Below the pieces are notes generated by a model. It saw only the letters and a list, made by a program, of their open reading frames with translations, was not told where the DNA came from and did not search any database. Both the position numbers and the translations under genes were made by a program. Positions 21,932-28,462 of a stretch of DNA of 28,462 nucleotides are shown one piece after another. Within the stretch, counting starts at the first letter, position 1. Each line of letters begins with the position of its first letter. Source of the DNA: an uncultured Roseburia sp. (GTDB lineage Bacteria; Bacillota; Clostridia; Lachnospirales; Lachnospiraceae); contig CANTEO010000033.1 of assembly GCA_947652855.1 (NCBI GenBank), positions 1 through 28,462 on the forward strand, read 5' to 3'.

Positions 21932-23308
21932 TCACAGCCTGATTTTCTTCACCATCTGAATATATTCCTGATTATTCCTTGTCCTTGAGAACATATTTAG
22001 GACCGTCTCCACCGCGTCGTCCGACCTGGAGCCATTGAACGCCTTGCGCATAATGTCCACCGCCTCCTGCTCCTCCTTATTCAACAGCAGATCCTCCCTC
22101 CTGGTCCCTGACTTTACAATGTCAATCGCGGGAAAGACGCGCTTCTCCGAAAGCTTGCGGTCCAACACAAGCTCCATATTGCCTGTGCCTTTAAACTCTT
22201 CGAAAATGATGTCGTCCATCTTGCTCCCGGTATCTACCAAGGCGGACGCCAAAATCGTAAGGCTCCCCCCTTCCCTCATATTCCTGGCCGCGCCAAAAAA
22301 CCGCTTCGGCATATGCAAAGCTGCCGGATCCAGGCCGCCGGAAAGCGTCCTTCCGCTTGGCGGCACAGTCAGATTATATGCCCTTGCCAGCCGGGTGATG
22401 CTGTCCAAAAGGATCATCACGTCCCTGTGATGCTCCACCAGGCGCTTCCCACGCTCAATCACCATCTCGGAAACCCGCTTATGGTGTTCCGGCAGCTCGT
22501 CAAACGTAGAATAAATCACCTCGACGTTCTCGCCTTCAATCGCCTCTTTGATGTCCGTCACTTCCTCCGGGCGCTCATCAATCAAAAGTATAATCAAATG
22601 CATCTCAGGGTTGGCGCCTGTCACCGCTTTCGCGATCTGCTTTAACAGAGTCGTTTTCCCGGCCTTTGGCTGAGAGACGATCATGCCGCGCTGCCCTTTT
22701 CCAATCGGGGAGACAAGATCCACAATCCGCATAGCCATAGAGGAGCGCGCCTGCTCTAAGCGGATCCTCTCATTTGGAAAAATCGGGGTCAAGTCTTCAA
22801 AGTTCTTACGCCTCTGCGCCACGCTTGGATGATATCCATTTACGGTATTCACATACAAAAGCGCGCTGAACTTCTCCTGCTGCGTCTTAATCCTGGTGTT
22901 TCCCGCCACGATGTCCCCTGTCTTTAAATTAAACTTTCGGATTTGGGACGGGGACACATAGACGTCCCGCTCTCCCGGAAGATAATTCTCACAGCGGATA
23001 AACCCATATCCGTCCGGCATGACTTCCAGGATGCCGTCAGCGGTCACGCCGCTGTCCAACTCATCCCGCGTCACCTGAGCGGCCACGCCCTCCTGAACAG
23101 GCGGCTTTCCCTCCACTTCATTTTTAAAGTCTTCTTTCCCTTCCCTGGCCTCTTTTGTTTCTTTCTCGCTAAAAGCCTCTTTCTCATCTTCCTGAAGCAT
23201 CCGCTCCACCAGCTCGCTTTTCTTTAAGCCGGATAAATGCCTCAATCCTCTTGCTTTTGCCAGATCTCTTAATACTGTAACTGATAGACTCTCATATTTT
23301 TCTCTCAT
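21932..23308 (-). CDS. rho: Transcription termination factor Rho
   Basis: Hexameric RNA-dependent ATPase that ends transcription. 458 aa. A SAP-like N-terminal domain (LRDLAKARGLRHLSGLKKSE) is followed by a charged, low-complexity insert (about 45-85). The cold-shock-type RNA-binding domain follows (GILEVMPDGYGFIRC, YVSPSQIRKFNL). The ATPase core has Walker A QPKAGKTT (near 213-220), Walker B VMILLDSITRLARAYN and the Q-loop region PSGRTLSGGLD. I chose the ATG at 23308, where the conserved MREKYESLSVTVL sequence begins and AGGAGAT/AGGT lies upstream; the extension to 23395 lacks a ribosome binding site. It is first in the rho-rpmE-yqhQ-prmC-prfA order. Confidence 0.97.
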   Translation of the reverse strand: MREKYESLSVTVLRDLAKARGLRHLSGLKKSELVERMLQEDEKEAFSEKETKEAREGKEDFKNEVEGKPPVQEGVAAQVTRDELDSGVTADGILEVMPDGYGFIRCENYLPGERDVYVSPSQIRKFNLKTGDIVAGNTRIKTQQEKFSALLYVNTVNGYHPSVAQRRKNFEDLTPIFPNERIRLEQARSSMAMRIVDLVSPIGKGQRGMIVSQPKAGKTTLLKQIAKAVTGANPEMHLIILLIDERPEEVTDIKEAIEGENVEVIYSTFDELPEHHKRVSEMVIERGKRLVEHHRDVMILLDSITRLARAYNLTVPPSGRTLSGGLDPAALHMPKRFFGAARNMREGGSLTILASALVDTGSKMDDIIFEEFKGTGNMELVLDRKLSEKRVFPAIDIVKSGTRREDLLLNKEEQEAVDIMRKAFNGSRSDDAVETVLNMFSRTRNNQEYIQMVKKIRL

Positions 23309-23415
23309 TCTTTTACCTATCTCCTGTTCACGTAACTGCCCTGCTGTGGTTTTAGGAATATCTGTCTGATACGACATACGACAAAGGACGTTCAAAACAT
23401 AGCATTGATTTTCCC

Positions 23416-23444
23416 ATTATACAACATCTTCCATAAAATAGAAA
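23416..23444 (-). promoter_or_regulatory. Promoter of rho
   Basis: On the minus strand a perfect TATAAT (23421-23416) lies 17 bases after a weak -35 box, TTTCTA (23444-23439). The leader would be about 100 bases. Rho is often autoregulated through its leader, but no conserved structure could be identified here. Confidence 0.55.
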
Positions 23445-23492
23445 GCCTTTTACCAGAAAAATTCACCTACTTATGATTAACATGATTTTCCT

Positions 23493-23531
23493 AAAAAAAT
23501 GGCTATCTCCCATAAAAAGGAGATAGCCATT
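23493..23531 (-). terminator. Intrinsic terminator of the chemotaxis receptor gene
   Basis: On the minus strand AATGGCTATCTCC and GGAGATAGCCATT (13 perfect pairs, 8-base loop) are followed by a run of T. It lies 45 bases past the receptor stop and upstream of the rho promoter, separating the two units. Confidence 0.92.
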
Positions 23532-23575
23532 GAGATAACAGGCATATTCAAACGCCCGCCTGATCGACGGCTCTT

Positions 23576-25396
23576 CTACAATTGAAACTTGCTCGCCTGC
23601 TCGTTCTGACGGCGGCTTAATTCCACCAATCCCTGCGTGTCTTCCGTACATTCGCCAATCGTCTGTGACAGAAGCGTCATGCTGGCACTCGTCTCCTCCG
23701 TGGACGCCGCATTCTCCTCCACTACGCTTGCCAGGCTGTTGACCGAATCCGTGACGATCTGCTTTAAAGAATTTAAGACTTCTGTCTGCCCGCCAATCTC
23801 TTTTGTGACGTCTTCCACTAAGGAAACTTCCTCTTTCAAATGCTGAAACGCCTCCCTGGTCTCATCCAGGCACTTCTGCTGCTTTTGGACATTGCGTATC
23901 ACTTCCTGCATCTTGCTGACAGAAATTTCCACATTATGTACCAGCTCTTTTACGATCCCTTCGATCTCCTGGGCATTGCCGGACGACTCCTCAGACAAGC
24001 TTCGAATTTCTTCCGCCACAACCGAGAATCCCCGGCCTGCGTCCCCGGCCCTCGCCGCCTCAATGCTTGCATTAAGCGAAAGCAGGTTCGTCTGGGCAGC
24101 CAGACCTTTGATGATCTCGATCGTCTTGTTGATGTCCGCAGCGGACTCATTGTTCTTATTCGTCTGTTCCGACACCATATTGATGGCTTCATTCGTCACC
24201 TGAGTGATCTGGTTCAATTCACGGATGCTCTCGGACGCGCCCGTTGAATATCCCGCCATGGCAGACACAGCCTCTTCCAATTTCTGCACGCCGCTCTTTT
24301 CCACTTCGATGACGCCTCCAAGCTCCACAATTTTCTCATTCACCGTTTCTGTTTCATTCGCCTGATTCGTGGCGCCCTGCGCCAGGTCTTCAATTGCGCG
24401 GTTGGTGTTTTGAATGCTCTCTGATATTGACCCGAATTTCTCGCTGAACTTCTCGCTGCTTTGACTTAACGCCTCTCCGGTGTGAAGCACGCTGCCAAGC
24501 ATATTCGCCAGCGACTGACGCACATTCTCCAGTGAACGCGCCATTGCGCCGATCTCGTCGGCCCGCTTCAGCAAAATTGGGCTGACAGAAAAGCTTAAGT
24601 CCCCGACTGCCGCCTGACGGAGATTCGCCTCCACCATCTTAATGCCTTTGGTGATGCGGATCCCGCTCAATGCGGAAATAACAAGCGCCGCAGCCAGCAT
24701 GACGGCCGCCGCAATCCCATAGATCAGCAGCATCATTGAAAATTCCTCCTGGATGTTTTCTTTTTGGCTGTCGATCTTCTGATTCATGTCATCCACATAA
24801 TTACCGGTGGCGACTGCCCATCCCCATGGCTCGAACATCTGGGCATACGCGATCTTTGGCGCAACCGTCACTCCGTCTGCTTTCGTAAAGTAAAATTCAT
24901 TGTACCCGCCGCCGGACTTTGCGACAGCCACAACGCTCTGCGTGACCTTCACGCCGTTCTGATCGGTAAGGTCTTTCCGGTTCGTCCCCTCCTGTTCCGC
25001 TAAGATCGGGTGCATCACCAATACATAATCCTCTCCGTCAATCCAAATATACCCTGAGGCGTCGTCCCGATAACGCATATTGCGAACCGCCTCCGCCGCC
25101 AATTCCTGAGCCTCTTTCTCCGTCAGCTCGCCGCTTACGCTCCTGTCGTAATAACTTTGGATCACAGACAAGGCTCCCTGCACCTGTGACTTAATTTCCA
25201 TCGAATAGCCGTCTGTCATTGACTCCTCGTACAATTCCGCCGACTCGGTCATCGACTGCCTCAAATAGTAGACGCCCAGGCAAGCCAATCCAATCGTAGG
25301 AATGGAAACCATAATGCAAATAATTAGCACAAACATCATCGTCAAACTTTTAAAGCCCTTTGTCCCCTGTGCCCTAGCTGCTTTTTTCTCTTTCAT
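23576..25396 (-). CDS. Methyl-accepting chemotaxis protein with a Cache sensor
   Basis: 606-aa transmembrane chemoreceptor. Helix 1 (about 17-45) and helix 2 (about 222-247) flank an extracytoplasmic single-Cache domain (about 50-215). The domain contains the Cache_2-type segments DASGYIWIDGEDYVLVMHP and EPWGWAVATGNYVDDM. Proteins with this domain bind small organic acids or similar ligands. A HAMP segment (about 248-300) and a long cytoplasmic coiled coil follow, with the conserved tip LSLNASIEAARAGDAGRGFS that contacts CheA and CheW. No C-terminal pentapeptide for CheR is seen. GGGAG precedes the ATG. It is monocistronic, with its own promoter and terminator. No other chemotaxis gene is in the window. 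Ligand unknown. Confidence 0.95.
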   Translation of the reverse strand: MKEKKAARAQGTKGFKSLTMMFVLIICIMVSIPTIGLACLGVYYLRQSMTESAELYEESMTDGYSMEIKSQVQGALSVIQSYYDRSVSGELTEKEAQELAAEAVRNMRYRDDASGYIWIDGEDYVLVMHPILAEQEGTNRKDLTDQNGVKVTQSVVAVAKSGGGYNEFYFTKADGVTVAPKIAYAQMFEPWGWAVATGNYVDDMNQKIDSQKENIQEEFSMMLLIYGIAAAVMLAAALVISALSGIRITKGIKMVEANLRQAAVGDLSFSVSPILLKRADEIGAMARSLENVRQSLANMLGSVLHTGEALSQSSEKFSEKFGSISESIQNTNRAIEDLAQGATNQANETETVNEKIVELGGVIEVEKSGVQKLEEAVSAMAGYSTGASESIRELNQITQVTNEAINMVSEQTNKNNESAADINKTIEIIKGLAAQTNLLSLNASIEAARAGDAGRGFSVVAEEIRSLSEESSGNAQEIEGIVKELVHNVEISVSKMQEVIRNVQKQQKCLDETREAFQHLKEEVSLVEDVTKEIGGQTEVLNSLKQIVTDSVNSLASVVEENAASTEETSASMTLLSQTIGECTEDTQGLVELSRRQNEQASKFQL

Positions 25397-25431
25397 ATTA
25401 CTCCCGCCTTTTACATTTATTTAATGTATTC

Positions 25432-25460
25432 ATTATACACTTTACGTAGGTTGAAGTCAA
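25432..25460 (-). promoter_or_regulatory. Promoter of the chemotaxis receptor gene
   Basis: On the minus strand TTGACT (25460-25455) and a perfect TATAAT (25437-25432) are exactly 17 bases apart. This is a sigma-A-type promoter, unlike the SigD-type promoters often found before motility and chemotaxis genes. The leader is about 30 bases. Confidence 0.82.
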
Positions 25461-25504
25461 TGAACATACGCCATCGCGCACAGAAAACATCTTTTCCATT
25501 CTTT

Positions 25505-26380
25505 TCATCTCATCCCGCCGGCTTCCAGCTCCTTTTGCCGCTTTTTGTGCATAAACTCCCGCTCAAACGCTTCGCGCCGCCCTTCCTCCATGCCGCAAAA
25601 GGCGATGCACTCCTTTTGGCCTCCCCGCCTTGCGCCCGGCGCCTTTAAGGCAATGCACTCCGCCGCCGCCTTCAGCTCTTTGGGGCTTTTAAAATCAGTG
25701 GCGTTCCTCCGAAAGCCGTCATCCACCAAAACCAGCTGCAGCGTGCGGCTGACGCGGACGCCTGTCTGCGTAGTGCGCCTATGCGCCTCATCCACTGCAA
25801 AAATCCCCCGGATGCGGTCAATGCGGTTCGCATAATCGCCCAAAACCCACTCTTTCCCAACGCCCACCTTCTCAAACCAACGGCCGTTTTCCCTCAAATC
25901 CCGATCCACGACGGCAAACAGCTCTTTCACAGATGAGTATCCGTCCGGAAACGAAATCTGATTGCGTATGGACTCGGCCAGGCCGCTTTTTTCCGGAAAA
26001 AACGAATCCCGCAGCGCGACAAAGCCCGAATAGATTCCAAGGCCCGACAGCGCCGCCGCGCCGGCCAAAGAGACGGCCAGACTCACGTAATCCTCAGCCG
26101 TCCTTTCTGCGCCTGACTGCCCAAGGCTCACATAAAAGAACACGCCAAGCGCCACGGCCAGCGCAAAAAACAATACGGCCCATAACAGCATGGACAGCCG
26201 CCCACGGGCGCGGCTTAAGCAATAGCCCTCCGCCTCGCCGTGCGGATTGCATTTCTTCTGAATTCCCGCAAAGATCAAAAGGAACGGGATGGAAAATATG
26301 CGCAAAAACAGCACAAGCAGGACGCAAATCATCACATTCCAGGGCCATCGAAAAAAAGGCGGGCAGCTTTTCTGTTCCAT
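25505..26380 (-). CDS. Unrecognised membrane protein with three helices and a cytoplasmic domain
   Basis: 291-aa protein that I do not recognise. Three hydrophobic segments (about 15-40, 63-86 and 98-122) are followed by a charged C-terminal domain of about 170 residues. That domain contains GRWFEKVGVGKEWVLGDYAN and RIRGIFAVDE, a compact block that looks conserved, and then LQLVLVDDG. A cysteine-bearing tail ends in a run of basic and acidic residues. The ATG at 26380 has AGAGGAAGG 8 bases upstream; a GTG three codons earlier overlaps the ribosome binding site. It is monocistronic, behind a good promoter. No catalytic motif is evident and no function is proposed. Confidence 0.78.
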   Translation of the reverse strand: MEQKSCPPFFRWPWNVMICVLLVLFLRIFSIPFLLIFAGIQKKCNPHGEAEGYCLSRARGRLSMLLWAVLFFALAVALGVFFYVSLGQSGAERTAEDYVSLAVSLAGAAALSGLGIYSGFVALRDSFFPEKSGLAESIRNQISFPDGYSSVKELFAVVDRDLRENGRWFEKVGVGKEWVLGDYANRIDRIRGIFAVDEAHRRTTQTGVRVSRTLQLVLVDDGFRRNATDFKSPKELKAAAECIALKAPGARRGGQKECIAFCGMEEGRREAFEREFMHKKRQKELEAGGMR

Positions 26381-26428
26381 TTTTATCACCTTCCTCTAGA
26401 TTGAACATACCGTTCTGTATTTTTATTC

Positions 26429-26457
26429 ATTATAGCATACGGGCAGAATCGACACAA
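26429..26457 (-). promoter_or_regulatory. Promoter of the unrecognised membrane protein gene
   Basis: On the minus strand TTGTGT (26457-26452) and a perfect TATAAT (26434-26429) are 17 bases apart, with an extended TGC before the -10 box. It is divergent to the typA promoter 35 bases away. Confidence 0.72.
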
Positions 26458-26491
26458 TGTCCATGAACATAGGCGATCTCAAAAGAAAAGC

Positions 26492-26519
26492 TTGATTCTC
26501 AAAAAAAATATGATAAAAT
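26492..26519 (+). promoter_or_regulatory. Promoter of typA
   Basis: TTGATT (26492-26497) and TAAAAT (26514-26519) are 16 bases apart, with an extended TGA before the -10 box. The leader of about 75 bases contains a small GCCTGTC/GACAGGC hairpin (26544-26562) with no T-run, so it is not a terminator. Confidence 0.65.
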
Positions 26520-26602
26520 AATTCTTGTTTTGTTTTTTGCCCTGCCTGTCTGCCTGACAGGCGGCGGCGACATTTCCCTATTACAGAAAGAAGGACTTAC
26601 CT

Positions 26603-28423
26603 ATGAATATGAAAAGAGAAGACATCCGCAACATCGCCATCATTGCCCACGTTGACCATGGAAAAACCACACTGGTGGACGAGCTGTTAAAGCAAAGCGG
26701 CGTATTCCGCGAGAACCAGGACGTGGGGGAACGCGTGATGGACTCAAATGACATTGAGCGGGAGCGCGGAATTACTATCCTCTCTAAAAATACGGCCGTT
26801 TTTTATAAAGGCATCAAAATTAATATCGTTGACACGCCGGGCCACGCGGACTTTGGCGGGGAGGTGGAGCGCGTCCTTAAAATGGTGAACGGCGTCATCC
26901 TCGTGGTGGACGCTTTTGAGGGCGTCATGCCGCAGACAAAATTTGTGCTGATGAAGGCGCTCTCCCTAAGCCTCCCGGTGATTGCCTGCATCAATAAGAT
27001 TGACCGCACGGAAGCGCGCCCCCAGGAAGTGATCGACGAGGTGCTGGAGCTGTTCATGGACCTGGACGCGTCGGACGAGCAGTTAGACTGCCCCTTTGTC
27101 TTCGCCTCTGCAAGGAACGGCTCTGCCACAAAAGACCTTGCGCAGCCTAAGACGGACATGGCGGATCTGTTCGACACGATTATCGACTACATTCCGGCTC
27201 CGCAGGGAGACCCGGACGCGGGAACGCAGGTTTTAATCAGCACCATTGACTACAATGAATACGTTGGGCGCATCGGCGTTGGGAAGGTGGACAACGGCTG
27301 CCTTAAGGTGAATCAGGACGCGCTTTTATTGAACCACCATGAGCCGGACAAACGGCAGAAAGTGAAAATCAGCAAATTATACGAATATGACGGCCTGGCG
27401 AAAACGGAGGTCGCAGAGGCGAAGGTCGGCTCCATCGTGGCGATTTCCGGGATCTCAGACCTTCACATTGGGGACACCATCTGCTCCACGGAAGACGCGT
27501 CCCCCATCCCGTTCCAGAAAATTTCCGAGCCGACGCTTGCGATGAACTTCATTGTAAACGACAGCCCCTTTGCCGGGCTGGAGGGCAAATACGTCACCTC
27601 CCGCCATATCCGCGACCGGCTGTTTAACGAGCTCAACACTGACGTCAGCCTAAGGGTTGAGGAGACGGACAGCCCGGACAGCTACAAAGTCTCCGGGCGC
27701 GGAGAGCTGCATCTGTCCGTCCTGATTGAAAATATGCGCCGGGAAGGGTATGAATTCGCCGTCAGCAAAGCGGAAGTCCTTTACCAGGTGAACGAGGACG
27801 GCCAACGGACGGAGCCGATGGAGTTAGCCTATGTGGACGTCCCGGATGAATTTACCGGAGCCGTCATTTCCAAGCTAAGCGAGCGAAAAGGCTCCCTCTT
27901 AAATATGAAAAGCATCAGCGGAGGCTATACAAGGCTCGAATTCCGCATCCCCTCCCGCGGCCTGATCGGCTATCGCGGGGAATTTATGACAGACACGAAG
28001 GGAAACGGCATCATCAACACGATTTTTGACGGATACGACCCCTACCTTGGCGACATCTCTTATCGGAAACAAGGCTCCCTCATCGCCTTTGAGACGGGAG
28101 AGTCCGTGACCTACGGCCTGTTCGCCGCTCAGGACCGCGGCACGCTGTTCATCGGCCCCGGGGAAAAAGTGTACTCCGGCATGATTGTCGGCTCCTCCTC
28201 GCGGACAGAGGACATTGAAATTAACGTCTGCAAGAAAAAACACTTAACGAACACCCGATCCTCCTCCGCAGATGAGGCCCTCACGCTGGTTCCGCCAAAA
28301 ATATTAAGCTTAGAGCAGGCCATCGACTTCATCGACGTGGACGAATTGCTGGAAATCACGCCAAAAAGCCTGCGGATCCGAAAACGGATTTTGGACTCTA
28401 CCCTGCGGAAACGGTCTCCATGA
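26603..28423 (+). CDS. typA: Ribosome-associated GTPase TypA/BipA
   Basis: Translational GTPase of the EF-G/LepA superfamily that binds the ribosome and assists 50S assembly, notably under cold or stress. 606 aa, the usual length. G1 is AHVDHGKTT (15-23), the switch-1 region has DSNDIERERGITI, G3 is DTPGH (from 77) and G4 is NKID (from 131). EF-Tu domain 2, an EF-G-like domain (FNELNTDVSLRVEETD, SGRGELHLSVLIENMRREG) and the TypA-specific C-terminal domain (RIPSRGLIGYRGEFMTDTKG) follow in order. AAGGA lies 7 bases before the ATG. The gene is complete, and only about 39 bases of the window follow it. Confidence 0.98.
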   Translation: MNMKREDIRNIAIIAHVDHGKTTLVDELLKQSGVFRENQDVGERVMDSNDIERERGITILSKNTAVFYKGIKINIVDTPGHADFGGEVERVLKMVNGVILVVDAFEGVMPQTKFVLMKALSLSLPVIACINKIDRTEARPQEVIDEVLELFMDLDASDEQLDCPFVFASARNGSATKDLAQPKTDMADLFDTIIDYIPAPQGDPDAGTQVLISTIDYNEYVGRIGVGKVDNGCLKVNQDALLLNHHEPDKRQKVKISKLYEYDGLAKTEVAEAKVGSIVAISGISDLHIGDTICSTEDASPIPFQKISEPTLAMNFIVNDSPFAGLEGKYVTSRHIRDRLFNELNTDVSLRVEETDSPDSYKVSGRGELHLSVLIENMRREGYEFAVSKAEVLYQVNEDGQRTEPMELAYVDVPDEFTGAVISKLSERKGSLLNMKSISGGYTRLEFRIPSRGLIGYRGEFMTDTKGNGIINTIFDGYDPYLGDISYRKQGSLIAFETGESVTYGLFAAQDRGTLFIGPGEKVYSGMIVGSSSRTEDIEINVCKKKHLTNTRSSSADEALTLVPPKILSLEQAIDFIDVDELLEITPKSLRIRKRILDSTLRKRSP

Positions 28424-28462
28424 ATATTTAAAACATGCTTAACCAAGTTGCGACGGCTGAAA

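Noticed and set aside
26544..26562. GCCTGTC/GACAGGC hairpin in the typA leader as an attenuator
   Set aside because: No T-run follows and no alternative pairing is evident, so termination there is not supported.
1..28462. Mobile elements, prophage, CRISPR arrays, tRNA or rRNA genes
   Set aside because: No transposase, integrase, regularly spaced direct repeat or cloverleaf could be recognised by reading both strands. Gene content is ordinary chromosomal.

Overview
The window is a chromosomal segment of a mid-GC (about 50%) Gram-positive anaerobe, most likely a clostridial Lachnospiraceae-type bacterium. This rests on the housekeeping block rho - rpmE - DUF1385 (yqhQ) - prmC - prfA, the zinc-ribbon form of L31, strong AGGAGG-type ribosome binding sites, sigma-A-like TTGACA/TATAAT promoters, and neighbours typical of that group: a Cdd1 helix-hairpin-helix protein, a clostridial ferritin-like protein, YfhO, and FtsX-type ABC transporters next to OmpR-type two-component systems. 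Species cannot be named from the sequence alone. I saw no rRNA, tRNA, CRISPR array, insertion sequence or prophage gene.

Layout. 1-1745: an ABC-F ATPase with its own promoter. 1852-3497 (minus): a Cdd1-family protein and a MATE exporter. 3573-5153 (plus): an alpha/beta hydrolase behind a clear promoter, then a ferritin-like protein. 5198-5845 (minus): a HAD phosphatase. 5943-7790 (minus): a MarR repressor and MATE exporter operon whose promoter carries two MarR-type operators. 7812-11262 (minus): an ABC ATPase and a large FtsX permease behind a promoter with TTGTAAG repeats. 11290-12001 (minus): a small EamA-type transporter preceded by an unusual 250-base noncoding region holding a promoter, two intrinsic terminators and several hairpins. 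12050-14566 (minus): a YfhO-family membrane protein. 14805-16920 (plus) and 16939-18523 (minus): two convergent two-component systems. 18646-23308 (minus): the translation and termination block prfA, prmC, DUF1385, rpmE and rho. 23576-25396 (minus): a chemotaxis receptor. 25505-26380 (minus): an unrecognised three-helix membrane protein. 26603-28423 (plus): the GTPase TypA/BipA.

How the genes work together. The 5.9-12 kb stretch is a cluster of export and defence functions (MATE, FtsX-type ABC, EamA), each with visible local regulation. The two sensor systems that follow are plausible regulators of envelope responses. The second one has the size and architecture usually found next to an FtsX-type ABC transporter, but here it lies about 6 kb away from one. 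The rho-prfA block is core translation and transcription termination. Its downstream half (DUF1385-prmC-prfA) sits behind a strong intrinsic terminator with no clear promoter of its own.

The most interesting noncoding signal is the region at 11713-12001. A near-consensus promoter runs almost directly into a strong terminator. A structured stretch and a second terminator follow, placed just before the ribosome binding site of the EamA gene. This looks like a two-step attenuated leader, or a dispersed structured element that has landed there.
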